A stretch of DNA of 64,000 nt from an uncultured Bacteroidales bacterium (GTDB taxonomy: Bacteria; Bacteroidota; Bacteroidia; Bacteroidales; UBA932): positions 1 through 64,000 of the forward strand of contig CAMZGD010000011.1 in the NCBI GenBank assembly GCA_947306365.1, written 5' to 3'. Shown here one piece after another: positions 48,718 to 57,174 of this stretch. Numbering within the stretch: position 1 is the stretch's first letter; each line of letters opens with the position of its first letter. A model generated the notes under the pieces. It was not told where the DNA came from, did no database searches, and saw only the letters and a program-made list of their open reading frames with translations. The position numbers and the translations under genes were made by a program.

Positions 48718-49359
48718 ATGAAAGCTTTCCAGACTCCGATGGGCGAGCTCCGGGTCGAGGTATTCGGACACGCCTCCGTCCTGTTCGAGATACAGGGCAA
48801 GATGATTTATGTGGATCCATATAGCGAGATCCATGAATATTCGGGCAATCCTCCGGCCGACCTGATCCTGGTCACCCACAACCACTACGACCACTACGAC
48901 AGGAAGGCTTTCTCGAAGATCGAGACGCCGCGCACCACGTTCATCGTGAGCCAGAACGTCGGGCGTGTGGACAGCCGCTACACCGTGCTGGCCAACGACG
49001 AGGTCTGTACCTGGCAGGGGATTGAAATCGCGGCCGTGGAGGCTTACAACGTGAACCGGCGGAATCCTTCCGGCGACCTGTTCCATCCGCGTGGCGTGGG
49101 CAACGGTTATGTGCTGGACTTCGGCGGCTTCAAGGTGTATCTGGCCGGTGATACCGAACCGATTCCCGAGATGCAGGACCTGCCGAAGATCGACTTGGCC
49201 TTCCTGCCGAAGAACCTGCCGTACACGATGACCGACGAGGAATTCGTCAAGGCGGCGAATCTCATCAAGCCAAAGTATCTCTACGCCTATCACTATTTCG
49301 AGATCGACGTCCCGAAATTGAAAAAGGAGCTCGATCCTGCGATCGAACTCCTCAACTAA
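48718..49359 (+). CDS. MBL-fold metal-dependent hydrolase (UlaG-like)
   Basis: The 213-residue protein starts at ATG 48718; the open frame upstream of it runs through the terminator and is not used. It has the metallo-beta-lactamase motif THNHYDHYD (HxHxDH), the strand VYLAGDTEP with the metal-binding Asp, and a C-terminal YAYHYFEID with a late His. UlaG-like MBL proteins hydrolyse lactones or phosphodiesters, and the substrate here is unknown. It is cytoplasmic by lack of signal peptide. A bidirectional terminator separates it from the convergent carboxyltransferase gene. Confidence 0.88.
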   Translation: MKAFQTPMGELRVEVFGHASVLFEIQGKMIYVDPYSEIHEYSGNPPADLILVTHNHYDHYDRKAFSKIETPRTTFIVSQNVGRVDSRYTVLANDEVCTWQGIEIAAVEAYNVNRRNPSGDLFHPRGVGNGYVLDFGGFKVYLAGDTEPIPEMQDLPKIDLAFLPKNLPYTMTDEEFVKAANLIKPKYLYAYHYFEIDVPKLKKELDPAIELLN

Positions 49360-49361
49360 GC

Positions 49362-49393
49362 AAAAGAAGCCCGGCACGCCGGGCTTCTTTTTT
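49362..49393. terminator. Bidirectional terminator between two convergent genes
   Basis: Inverted repeat with AGAAGCCCGG and CCGGGCTTCT arms around a CACG loop, flanked by A-rich and T-rich tracts on the two sides. It can end both the MBL-hydrolase and the carboxyltransferase transcripts. Confidence 0.9.
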
Positions 49394-51176
49394 ACTCGAT
49401 AAAGCCGACAATTTGGCCCTTGACGACCTTGTCGCCCTGCTTTGCGTTGATCGAGACGATGCGGCCGCTCTTGAGCGCCTTGCATTCCTCTACGCCATAG
49501 TAGGCCTGCACCCAGCAGGCGGGTTTGCCTTCCTCGATCTTCGTGCCGATGGCCGGGGCGACGGATTCGCCGGCGGGATCGACGGTCCAGGTAAGCGTAC
49601 CGGCGGCAGTGGCCTGGATCGGCTGTGCATCCGGATGCTGCTCGGTGTACTTCTCGATGTCGAAGGCCGGACGCTCCACGACCGGACGCTCGACGATGAT
49701 CGGCGCACCCGCTTTGGCACGGGCGGCTTCGAGGTCGTTCTTGAAGCGCTTCTCGGCGGCACCGCTCTTGTAGTCGCGATACTGCGTGGGGTGCATGGCC
49801 AGCTCGAAGAGTTCTTCGTCGTCGGGACCGAACTCCCAGCCGTTCTCCTTCATTTCCTTGCGATACTCGTCCATATCGTCCGGATAGAGTGCCTGCACGT
49901 CGCCTTCGAAGAACTCGAAGCCCTGCTTCTGGGCGAGTTCCTTGATTTCCGGAGCCACGTCGCCGGGAAGCTTGCCGCTCTTGCCCAGGATCATGCCCCA
50001 GATGCTCTTGTCGGTCAGGAGGCTGTAGCGCGGTTTGCCCTGCGCTTCAGCCATGATGTTCATCAGGGCGATGTTCTTCACATACTGGCTGAACGGTGTC
50101 ACGAGCGGCGGATAACCCACCTTCGGCCATACGTACTCGACTTCTTCGAACAGTTTCACCACCAGGTCGTCGAGCGAGACCTCGGGCTTGCCGTTGTTGC
50201 GGAGGTACATGTTCACGGCGGGGTGGACACCCTTGAGGTCGGCCATCATGGAACCCATCATGCCGCCCGGCAGGCCGCAGCCCACCAGCAGGGAGGTGAG
50301 GTGATGGTTGGTCGGCTCGATGAAGTAGCCCAGGAAGTCGTCGATGAATTTCTGCGTGAGGGCGCGGGCTTCCATGTAGGCCTTCATGTTGATGTCCTTT
50401 ACCTGGAAACCGGCATCCTTGAGCATGGCACGGATGGTGATCACGTCGGGATGGATCTTGCCCCAGGAAAGCGGCTCCATGGCCACGTCAAGCACGTCGA
50501 CGCCGGCCTTGGCGGCTTCCAGCATCGAAGCCACGGAGAAACCGGGGCCGGTGTGGCCGTGATACTGGACGATGATGTCGGGATGGCTCTTCTTGATGCC
50601 TGCGATGATCTGTCCGACCGACCAGGGACGGCCGATGCCGGCCATGTCCTTGAGGCAGATTTCCTGTGCGCCGGCTTCGATGAGTTTTTCGGCCAGGGTC
50701 GTGTAGTACTCCACGGTATGGATGGGGGAGTAGGTGATGCACAGGGATGCCTGCGGAATCATGCCGCCCTCGATCGCGTACTTGATGGAGGGGATGATGT
50801 TGTTGGCGTCGTTCAGGCCGTCGAAGATACGGGTGATGTCGACGCCCTGGGCGTGCTTGACCTTGTACATGAGCTTGCGCACGTCGACAGGACAGGGATA
50901 CATGCGGAGGGCGTTCAAGCCGCGGTCGAGCATGTGGGTCTGGATGCCTGCCTTGTGGAGCGGCTCCGTAAAGGCGCGGACGGCCTTGTTCGGGTTCTGG
51001 CCATACAGGAGCTGCACCTGTTCGAAGGCACCGCCGTTCGTTTCCACGCGGTCGAAGCATCCCATGTCGATGATTACCGGAGCTATTTCTTTCAGCTGGT
51101 CAACACGGGCGGTGTATTTGCCGGATGACTGCCACATGTCTCGATAAACGAGCGAAAATTTTATTTCACGAGCCAT
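49392..51176 (-). CDS. OadA/PycB-like carboxyltransferase with a degenerate biotinyl domain
   Basis: The 594-residue protein starts MAREIKFSLVYRDMWQSSGK and has the carboxyltransferase TIM-barrel: metal Asp13 in YRDMWQ, the conserved Lys176 in CLKDMAG, the HGH ligands 206-208 and the GLPGGMMGSMM loop. These are features of oxaloacetate decarboxylase alpha and pyruvate carboxylase B. The C-terminus ends in a biotinyl-like domain (IQATAAGTLTW, GKPACW, SGRIVSINAKQGDKVVKGQI). However, the usual AMKM site aligns with A558-Y559-Y560-G561, so the acceptor Lys appears replaced by Tyr. It may work with another biotin carrier or have a different role. A good minus-strand promoter is at 51235-51228. Confidence 0.85.
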   Translation of the reverse strand: MAREIKFSLVYRDMWQSSGKYTARVDQLKEIAPVIIDMGCFDRVETNGGAFEQVQLLYGQNPNKAVRAFTEPLHKAGIQTHMLDRGLNALRMYPCPVDVRKLMYKVKHAQGVDITRIFDGLNDANNIIPSIKYAIEGGMIPQASLCITYSPIHTVEYYTTLAEKLIEAGAQEICLKDMAGIGRPWSVGQIIAGIKKSHPDIIVQYHGHTGPGFSVASMLEAAKAGVDVLDVAMEPLSWGKIHPDVITIRAMLKDAGFQVKDINMKAYMEARALTQKFIDDFLGYFIEPTNHHLTSLLVGCGLPGGMMGSMMADLKGVHPAVNMYLRNNGKPEVSLDDLVVKLFEEVEYVWPKVGYPPLVTPFSQYVKNIALMNIMAEAQGKPRYSLLTDKSIWGMILGKSGKLPGDVAPEIKELAQKQGFEFFEGDVQALYPDDMDEYRKEMKENGWEFGPDDEELFELAMHPTQYRDYKSGAAEKRFKNDLEAARAKAGAPIIVERPVVERPAFDIEKYTEQHPDAQPIQATAAGTLTWTVDPAGESVAPAIGTKIEEGKPACWVQAYYGVEECKALKSGRIVSINAKQGDKVVKGQIVGFIE

Positions 51177-51227
51177 ATCGTAGGGTTGTAGTTATGATTT
51201 GTTTGTGATTTTCCGCAAAACATTTCG

Positions 51228-51235
51228 CAAATATA
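51228..51235 (-). promoter_or_regulatory. -7 box TATATTTG for the carboxyltransferase gene
   Basis: On the minus strand this box is preceded about 22 nt upstream by TTGTTTTT, a good -33 element. The leader to ATG 51176 is about 45 nt. It is back to back with the tRNA-Arg promoter. Confidence 0.65.
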
Positions 51236-51258
51236 ACGTTTTCTTCAGGAAAAAACAA

Positions 51259-51266
51259 TATATTTG
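51259..51266 (+). promoter_or_regulatory. -7 box TATATTTG for tRNA-Arg
   Basis: Exact box 13 nt before the tRNA 5' end, divergent from the carboxyltransferase promoter. Confidence 0.6.
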
Positions 51267-51279
51267 CAGTCAGAAACCG

Positions 51280-51351
51280 GCCTCCGTAGTTTAATGGATA
51301 GAATTTCAGATTCCGGTTCTGACGGTTGCGGTTCGATTCCGCACGGGGGTA
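51280..51351 (+). tRNA. tRNA-Arg (anticodon CCG)
   Basis: The acceptor GCCTCCG pairs with CGGGGGT (G-T and T-G wobbles), with discriminator A51351. The anticodon arm TCAGA/TCTGA carries the loop TTCCGGT, so the anticodon is CCG, reading CGG. The T-arm is TGCGG-TTCGATT-CCGCA. CCA is not encoded. It has its own promoter box and is followed by a terminator. Confidence 0.93.
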
Positions 51352-51355
51352 CGAG

Positions 51356-51382
51356 AGCCAGGCATGACGCCTGGCTTTTTTT
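51356..51382 (+). terminator. Rho-independent terminator after tRNA-Arg
   Basis: Stem AGCCAGGC (51356-51363), loop ATGAC, arm GCCTGGCT (51369-51376), then T-run. The T-run doubles as the -33 region of the fabD promoter. Confidence 0.9.
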
Positions 51383-51406
51383 GTCGGGCGTCAATCATAA
51401 TATTAC

Positions 51407-51414
51407 TATCTTTG
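51407..51414 (+). promoter_or_regulatory. -7 box TATCTTTG for fabD
   Basis: Exact box with TTTTTTTG (about 51376-51383) as -33, spaced normally; leader about 22 nt. Confidence 0.65.
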
Positions 51415-51440
51415 CGCCGCGATAATAAAAGGTAAGAAAG

Positions 51441-51443
51441 ATG
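51441..51443 (+). other. fabD start codon check
   Basis: The preceding bases TAAAAGGTAAGAAAG contain an AGG-like ribosome site and place the ATG in normal spacing, so the start MKKAYVFPGQ is preferred over any later ATG. Confidence 0.6.
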
Positions 51444-52316
51444 AAAAAAGCATACGTTTTTCCGGGACAAGGGTCCCAGTTTACGGGAATGGGACAGGAA
51501 CTCTACGTCCGCGAGCCTCAGGCGCGTGACTTGTTCGACGCCGCCGACAGCATTCTTGGTTTCGGCCTGCGGGAGATTATGTTCACCGGAACGGCTGACG
51601 ATTTGAAAGCTACGAAGGTGACACAGCCCGCCGTGTTTCTCCATTCCGTGGCCGCTGCCATGTGTTCGGGCATACAGCCCGATATGGTGGCCGGTCATTC
51701 GCTGGGCGAATTCTCCGCCCTGGTGGCGGCCGGCGCCCTTTCTTTCGAAGACGGGCTCCGGCTGGTCTCCGTTCGCGCCCACGCGATGCAGCGTTGCTGC
51801 GAAGCTGTCCCCGGCACGATGGCCGCCATTATCGGCGGCGATGCCGAAACCATCGAGACGGTCTGCCGCGAGACGCCCGGCATCGTTATCGCCGCGAATT
51901 ACAACAGCGACGGACAAATCGTGATTTCCGGCGAGACGGAGGCCGTGGCTGCCGCCTGCACGGAACTCAAGGCCCGCGGTGTCAAACGTGCGCTGCCGCT
52001 TCCGGTAGGCGGCGCCTTCCACTCTCCGCTGATGGAACCCGCCCGTCAGGAATTGGCAGAGGCCATTGATCGGACGGCATTCTGCACGCCGGTCTGCCCC
52101 GTCTACCAGAACGTGGATGCGCAGCCCCACACCGACCCCGCCGAAATCCGCCACAACCTGCTGATGCAGCTCACCTCGCCGGTTCGCTGGACGCAGACCG
52201 TCCGCAACATGGCGGCCGACGGCGCCGCCTCCTTCACGGAGGTCGGCCCCGGAACGGTCCTGCAGGGATTGGTGCGGAAAACCCTTCCGGATGTTGAAAT
52301 TGCCGGTATTTGTTAA
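51441..52316 (+). CDS. fabD: Malonyl-CoA:ACP transacylase
   Basis: A 291-residue enzyme with the start MKKAYVFPGQGSQFTGMGQE, the nucleophile motif GHSLGE (Ser of GHSLG), the Gln-Arg region with SVRAHAMQRC, and the catalytic His in GGAFHSPLM. It loads malonyl units onto acyl carrier protein for fatty-acid synthesis. It is flanked by tRNA-Arg upstream and the pilus-like operon downstream and stands alone, without fabH/fabG/acpP next to it. The protein is complete. Confidence 0.96.
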   Translation: MKKAYVFPGQGSQFTGMGQELYVREPQARDLFDAADSILGFGLREIMFTGTADDLKATKVTQPAVFLHSVAAAMCSGIQPDMVAGHSLGEFSALVAAGALSFEDGLRLVSVRAHAMQRCCEAVPGTMAAIIGGDAETIETVCRETPGIVIAANYNSDGQIVISGETEAVAAACTELKARGVKRALPLPVGGAFHSPLMEPARQELAEAIDRTAFCTPVCPVYQNVDAQPHTDPAEIRHNLLMQLTSPVRWTQTVRNMAADGAASFTEVGPGTVLQGLVRKTLPDVEIAGIC

Positions 52317-52357
52317 CGAAAAACCGCATTTATAATTAGGTATTCATTTTTATTCTA

Positions 52358-52365
52358 TATCTTTG
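52358..52365 (+). promoter_or_regulatory. -7 box TATCTTTG for the pilus-like operon
   Basis: Exact box 31 nt before the first small gene at 52397; the AT-rich bases before it are typical of Bacteroidales promoters. Confidence 0.6.
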
Positions 52366-52396
52366 CGCGAATTAAGTGACTGAAATATTTTGAGAT

Positions 52397-52585
52397 ATGA
52401 TTGTTAAACAGTATTATCGGAAACCCGAAGTGAGCCAGACGGTGCCCGTCAGCACGGATGTGTGCCTGCTGGCCGGATCCGCGGTGGACGAACCCCTGGG
52501 GGTCGTCTCTGACGGTCAGGAGGTGACCGATATCGATGCAGGCAGCGAGACGTTCGGCTGGAATGCGAACTGGGACTGGCAATAA
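52397..52585 (+). CDS. 62-residue protein at the head of the pilus-like operon
   Basis: The 62-residue protein starts MIVKQYYRKPEVSQTVPVST and ends in an aromatic, acidic tail SETFGWNANWDWQ. It has no signal peptide or membrane helix. I do not recognise a family; short proteins of this kind often precede fimbrillin or surface-protein genes in Bacteroidales. It has a clear promoter box upstream and ends 14 nt before the fimbrillin-like gene, so it is likely translated from the same message. Whether it is a real protein or a leader peptide is open. Confidence 0.55.
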   Translation: MIVKQYYRKPEVSQTVPVSTDVCLLAGSAVDEPLGVVSDGQEVTDIDAGSETFGWNANWDWQ

Positions 52586-52599
52586 GATAAGGCGAAACG

Positions 52600-54306
52600 A
52601 TGAAAGATTTGACAAAAGCGATCATTGCCGCCGTTCTTGCGGGAACGCTCCTGATCCCGGGCGGCTGTTCGGATTTAAAACACAAAGGCCGTCAGATAAC
52701 GTTCGTGACGGTGTCCCGGGAGGCCGGGACAAAAACCGTGTATGGCGACGATGTCCCCGGTACGACGACCTATCAGTACATCAACTGGGTGGTGAACGAC
52801 GGCCTGCGGGTCGTCAGCGACTTCGCTGCACGCCGGAACAATCCGGATGTTTTCTTTGCAGACTATGTCGTGACGGAGGTCAGGGACACGCTGGAACACC
52901 ACAGCAAAGCCTCGATCGTCGCCACGTCCCCGGGGCCGGGCGAAGAGGCCGACGGCCTGAGCTGGGACAACGAACATACCGGCTCCTATACTTTCTACGC
53001 CGTGAATCCCCGGCCCGGAACCGGTGCCGTGAAGAGCATCAACTGCGATCCCGCGCCGGATGGGGAGAATCCTTCCGACGAGGCGATCCAGGCCTGGCGG
53101 AGCGAGCTCGGCAAAGTGGAAGCCACGCTTCCTGCGACCATCGCGCTCCCTTCGACCTCCACGAAGAAATACCTCAAGGAAGACGGCACGGCGGCAACGT
53201 CCGCAGACGACGCGTACTACACCTACGACGTGTATGCGCCGAATATGGACTATGCCGTGCTGACTGCGTCTGCGACGGTGGAAAGCAGTGACAAACCGGT
53301 GGAACTGCATTTCCAGCCCGCTTTCACGGCGTTCGAGGTCAACATCACCAGCGCGGACCGGGATTTCACGGTCAGCAAAGTGGAACTTGTCGGCGCCAGC
53401 GACCGCCTGGCCGGAACCTACCGGATGAAGGCGGGTGCCAATCTTGACACGTATGGGTCGGTCACGGTGGTGGAAAGCGGCGATACGCCCGCTTCCAATT
53501 CCGTAGCACTGACGATGAACGCCGTTCAGCTGACTTCCACCAAGGGCATCACCTTCACGCTCTTCACCATTCCGAAAGCCAATGAAGGACTGCTGAGCCT
53601 CAGGATTACCACTTCGGCGGGTACGGCTACCCTGGCGCTGACCGATACGGACGGGTCGTCCGCCTATCAGTTCCGGGCGGGACGGAAGTACCGCATCAAC
53701 CTCCTTAAGTTGGGAGAGACCTGGAAATACAAGATCGTCCTCAAGCCTGAAGACCTTCCCTGGGACCTGGTCAGCGAGCAGACGACTTTCTCGCAGAATA
53801 TCCAGGCCATCAAGTTTGACATCCTCAACGCGACGGAGACCGGCAACAACTACTATCCTACCGGAACCAAGGACTACCAGATCCGGACACTCGACATGAG
53901 CAAGGACTACGGACCGGGCAAACAGCCTTATTTCCTGGTGACTTTTACGCCGCAGGCGCCGACGGGCGGGTATTGGCAGCTCATTCCCGAGGCCCCGGCC
54001 GATGACCTGACCGGTCTTGGCACGGCTGCCTTCAAGGTTGAAGTCTGGGACGATGAAACCGACTCGGGGAGCACCGACCTGAGGGGACAGATCATGAGCA
54101 GGACGGTGACCCTCCACATCACGTGCAACGTAACCGACGACCAGCGCAACGTGCCTCACTCCATCATCATCAAGAGCCTGTTCAGTTCGAGCGTCTCGTT
54201 CGACGAGAATGCGACGTACAGCGCCGACTCCGAGATCCAGGATGTCCACAAGGACGGTTCCTTCTCTTTCTGGCGATTTGTCATACCGCAAAAGACGACC
54301 AACTAA
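52600..54306 (+). CDS. Fimbrillin-like (Mfa/FimA type) lipoprotein
   Basis: The 568-residue lipoprotein has a signal peptide ending IPGGC and a Mfa-like fimbrillin N-domain (SREAGTKTVYGDDVPG, then YQYINWVVNDGLRVVSD, the pattern of the Mfa_like_1 family). The remaining parts are beta-sandwiches (VELHFQPAFTAFEVNI, FTLFTIPKANEGLLSLRI) with a C-terminal strand-rich region. Fimbrillins are type V pilus subunits exported as lipoproteins and then polymerised by strand exchange after proteolysis near an Arg. It is longer than typical FimA, so it may be an anchor or shaft variant. The next gene starts 3 nt later. Confidence 0.75.
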   Translation: MKDLTKAIIAAVLAGTLLIPGGCSDLKHKGRQITFVTVSREAGTKTVYGDDVPGTTTYQYINWVVNDGLRVVSDFAARRNNPDVFFADYVVTEVRDTLEHHSKASIVATSPGPGEEADGLSWDNEHTGSYTFYAVNPRPGTGAVKSINCDPAPDGENPSDEAIQAWRSELGKVEATLPATIALPSTSTKKYLKEDGTAATSADDAYYTYDVYAPNMDYAVLTASATVESSDKPVELHFQPAFTAFEVNITSADRDFTVSKVELVGASDRLAGTYRMKAGANLDTYGSVTVVESGDTPASNSVALTMNAVQLTSTKGITFTLFTIPKANEGLLSLRITTSAGTATLALTDTDGSSAYQFRAGRKYRINLLKLGETWKYKIVLKPEDLPWDLVSEQTTFSQNIQAIKFDILNATETGNNYYPTGTKDYQIRTLDMSKDYGPGKQPYFLVTFTPQAPTGGYWQLIPEAPADDLTGLGTAAFKVEVWDDETDSGSTDLRGQIMSRTVTLHITCNVTDDQRNVPHSIIIKSLFSSSVSFDENATYSADSEIQDVHKDGSFSFWRFVIPQKTTN

Positions 54307-54309
54307 ACG

Positions 54310-57162
54310 ATGAAAAAGACAATTACTACGATATTGGCGGCAACCGCTGCGGCGGCTGCCTTACTGGCCGTCTCCTGTGTAAGGGAACTCGACTTTCCGC
54401 AGCCTGTCAAGGGCGACCATACGGCAATCAGCCTCGCGCCGGTTTGTGCAAGTCCCGTGACCAAGGCCGACCCGGCTACCGAAGACGGGGATGACACCTA
54501 CAACGAACGCATCATTACGGATTACTACTGGTTCCTCTATCGGGATTCCGAAGGAACCGATATCGTCCTCAGCGGCCACGAGACCGGCTATGAAAACGCG
54601 GACACCCACGTGCGTACGCCCAAGAACATTATTCTTGACAGTTATTTCCCCACAGGCGGCACCGTCTATGTCTATGTGGTGGCCAACCTGCCCGTAAAAC
54701 CCGACACGCCGGTCGAAGGGGACGAATGGTTCGAATTCGACGGTTCCGACCCGGCCAGCCCTGTCATCAGGCATATGGTCCAGGGGGCGTCGACGGCCAG
54801 CAGCGACATTTCCTATTCCGGTACTTTCGCCAGCCTCAAGACCCTGGCGTTCGGCAAGAACACGCCGCTGGATGCCAAGCAGTCCATCTCGGCCGGTCAG
54901 TCCGAGTTCTACCGGTACACTTCCGCCACGACAGGCGTTCCCGCTCCTGAAAAATTCGTGATGCGGACCGATGCGCCCGTTCCCTGCGAACTGCTGTATA
55001 AACAGGAAGTTCCGGTTCAGCCGAAACTCAAGCGCATCGCGTCCAAGATCATTCTTGACCTGCACGTCGCCAAGACGGTCAAGCAGACCTACACCAATGC
55101 CGGCGGCCAGGATGTTTACGTGAAGTCGTGGGATGCCGATCTTTCGCACATCCAGATCTATATGCTCTGGGGCAGCACTCACGGCACCCTTTCCGGAACG
55201 AAATATCAATATGGTAAGGACGGTGCAGACTCCCGCTGGTTCTACTCCGCTTCGCCCCGCTACGCGATGTATTCCAACCCGGCGGGCGGCGCGTATTCGA
55301 ACGGGGCCGTGCTCGGTTCCGTTCCCGAGTCGCTGTATCCCTTGAACAACAAGTATCTGGTCAGATCCACGGTCTGGGATGACGTGTATGAGGTAACTGT
55401 CAGTTCGTCCACGACGGCAAACGGCTGGAAGTGGAAAAACGGTATCTCAGAAGCGGACAAGATTCCGGAACACGAGGGCGACTATTACTATGGCGACTGG
55501 AACTATACGCTGGACGGCAACGGCCATAAGATCCACGTCCTGGATGAAGAATCCGGGAACTATGCCCGCCGCCGGACCACCCAGACTTCCGAAAAGCCCT
55601 ACTACGAAATCAGCAGCCTTCCGCTCTATTCGATGCCGATCTCGTGGAACGTGAACGACACGCACGCGCCGTTCATCAAGGTCATCCTCCCCTGGCAGGG
55701 TTACAAGCGCGCCAACAACGGGGATGGCGACCCCATTCCCGGCAGTTACGACGCCAAGACCACGGAATTCTACTACAAGATCCTGATTCCGAAACGCACA
55801 TCCATTGATGCCAACGGGTGCTATCACATCAGCCTCGAGCTTTCGGTGCTCGGCAGCGAAGCCGACGATGTCCCCGTGGAGCTGGAAGGCAAGTACCACG
55901 TGGTCGACTGGAACACGCCGCAGGTCATGGGCGGCGACCAGAATGCCGGCCGCTACCTCAACTGCGCCACCTACTTCGAGTTTTACGCGAAAGACGAAAT
56001 GGAGATTCCGGTGATCTCCAGCCACGACATCGAAGTGGTGCCGCTGTCCGGGTCCTCCTTCGCCCAAACCGCCTGGTACAACAATTATTCGACGCTGACC
56101 CCGGAAACGCTTTATCTGACGCGGAGTACCGGATCGACCGTCTTGACGGGCGGCCAGTACTACCGGCTTGAGACGACGGACGACAATCAGGTCAAGATCC
56201 GGCACACCTGCGAATCATCGGTCGACGACATGCAGAAATGGGATGTTTCGCCGATTACCTACCGGTTCCGGATCCGTCACGCCGACAATGCCAATTTCTA
56301 CAAGGACATCACGGTGGTCCAGTATCCTTCGCTGTATATCCGCAATCAAGTCAGTACGAAATATACCGGTACTTATTATGGTGGTTATCCTAACATTATG
56401 GATTACGATAGCGGACTGTACTATAACCAAGGTTATGTCTGGATCAACAATGATTTTTATTATGGTTCGAAAAAGAGTGATGGGGTGTACCAGAGTGACA
56501 GTGGGAAATGGTATTTTGTCCAGGGAATAAGGGTGAGCTCCGATAATGTCATTCTGACAGGAACAAACCAGAACCCGAATATGTATGTCATTACGACCAC
56601 GGTACTGGATCCGGACCTGGGCGCTGTCCTGGGAGACCCCCGTGTCGAGGTCATAGACAACCTGACTTATTCTTTCGCCCAGGCTCCTGCCGTGTATGGG
56701 TCTTCTCCCAGGTCGCTGTCCTATTATTATCCGACGGACCGGACAGACCGGACGGAGAACATGATCGCACCGTCTTTCCGGATCGCATCCTCCTATGGCA
56801 AGTGTGGCGAGTCCTCTACTTTCGAGGATATGCAGGCGCGCTGCGCAGCCTATCAGGAAGAAGGATATCCTGCGGGAAGGTGGCGGGTTCCGACGAAAGC
56901 CGAGTTGCAATATATTACGACGCTGTCTGCGAAGGGATTGATTCCCAGCTTGTTCAATACGATCGACTTAGGGGTGGCGGATCCTTCCAGCCGTTCCCGC
57001 TACTACAGTGCGCACGGGTTGGTCAAGGTGAATCTGGACGGAACCGTCACAGAGAATACGGAACACACCACGGGCTGGGTCCGTTGTGTCTACGATGAAT
57101 GGTACTGGAAAGGCGATGCTGTTGCCATCAATGCTTTCAAGTGGGGTGACAGGGCAAGGTAA
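54310..57162 (+). CDS. Large fimbrial-type lipoprotein with a Tyr-rich C-terminal region
   Basis: A 950-residue lipoprotein with a signal peptide ending LLAVSC. Its early part (TYNERIITDYYWFLYRDSEG, YFPTGGTVYVYVVAN) matches fimbrial/DUF4906-like proteins of Bacteroidales. A central beta-rich region follows (ISSLPLYSMPISWNVND). The C-terminus has a Tyr-rich stretch (YGGYPNIMDYDSGLYYNQ, about residues 685-730) and a segment resembling FISUMP/DUF1566-type domains (GRWRVPTKAELQYITTL, TGWVRCVYDEWYW). It could be an accessory or tip pilin. The DNA for the Tyr-rich stretch is clearly more AT-rich than its surroundings (see findings). Confidence 0.7.
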   Translation: MKKTITTILAATAAAAALLAVSCVRELDFPQPVKGDHTAISLAPVCASPVTKADPATEDGDDTYNERIITDYYWFLYRDSEGTDIVLSGHETGYENADTHVRTPKNIILDSYFPTGGTVYVYVVANLPVKPDTPVEGDEWFEFDGSDPASPVIRHMVQGASTASSDISYSGTFASLKTLAFGKNTPLDAKQSISAGQSEFYRYTSATTGVPAPEKFVMRTDAPVPCELLYKQEVPVQPKLKRIASKIILDLHVAKTVKQTYTNAGGQDVYVKSWDADLSHIQIYMLWGSTHGTLSGTKYQYGKDGADSRWFYSASPRYAMYSNPAGGAYSNGAVLGSVPESLYPLNNKYLVRSTVWDDVYEVTVSSSTTANGWKWKNGISEADKIPEHEGDYYYGDWNYTLDGNGHKIHVLDEESGNYARRRTTQTSEKPYYEISSLPLYSMPISWNVNDTHAPFIKVILPWQGYKRANNGDGDPIPGSYDAKTTEFYYKILIPKRTSIDANGCYHISLELSVLGSEADDVPVELEGKYHVVDWNTPQVMGGDQNAGRYLNCATYFEFYAKDEMEIPVISSHDIEVVPLSGSSFAQTAWYNNYSTLTPETLYLTRSTGSTVLTGGQYYRLETTDDNQVKIRHTCESSVDDMQKWDVSPITYRFRIRHADNANFYKDITVVQYPSLYIRNQVSTKYTGTYYGGYPNIMDYDSGLYYNQGYVWINNDFYYGSKKSDGVYQSDSGKWYFVQGIRVSSDNVILTGTNQNPNMYVITTTVLDPDLGAVLGDPRVEVIDNLTYSFAQAPAVYGSSPRSLSYYYPTDRTDRTENMIAPSFRIASSYGKCGESSTFEDMQARCAAYQEEGYPAGRWRVPTKAELQYITTLSAKGLIPSLFNTIDLGVADPSSRSRYYSAHGLVKVNLDGTVTENTEHTTGWVRCVYDEWYWKGDAVAINAFKWGDRAR

Positions 57163-57174
57163 AACGAGATGATC

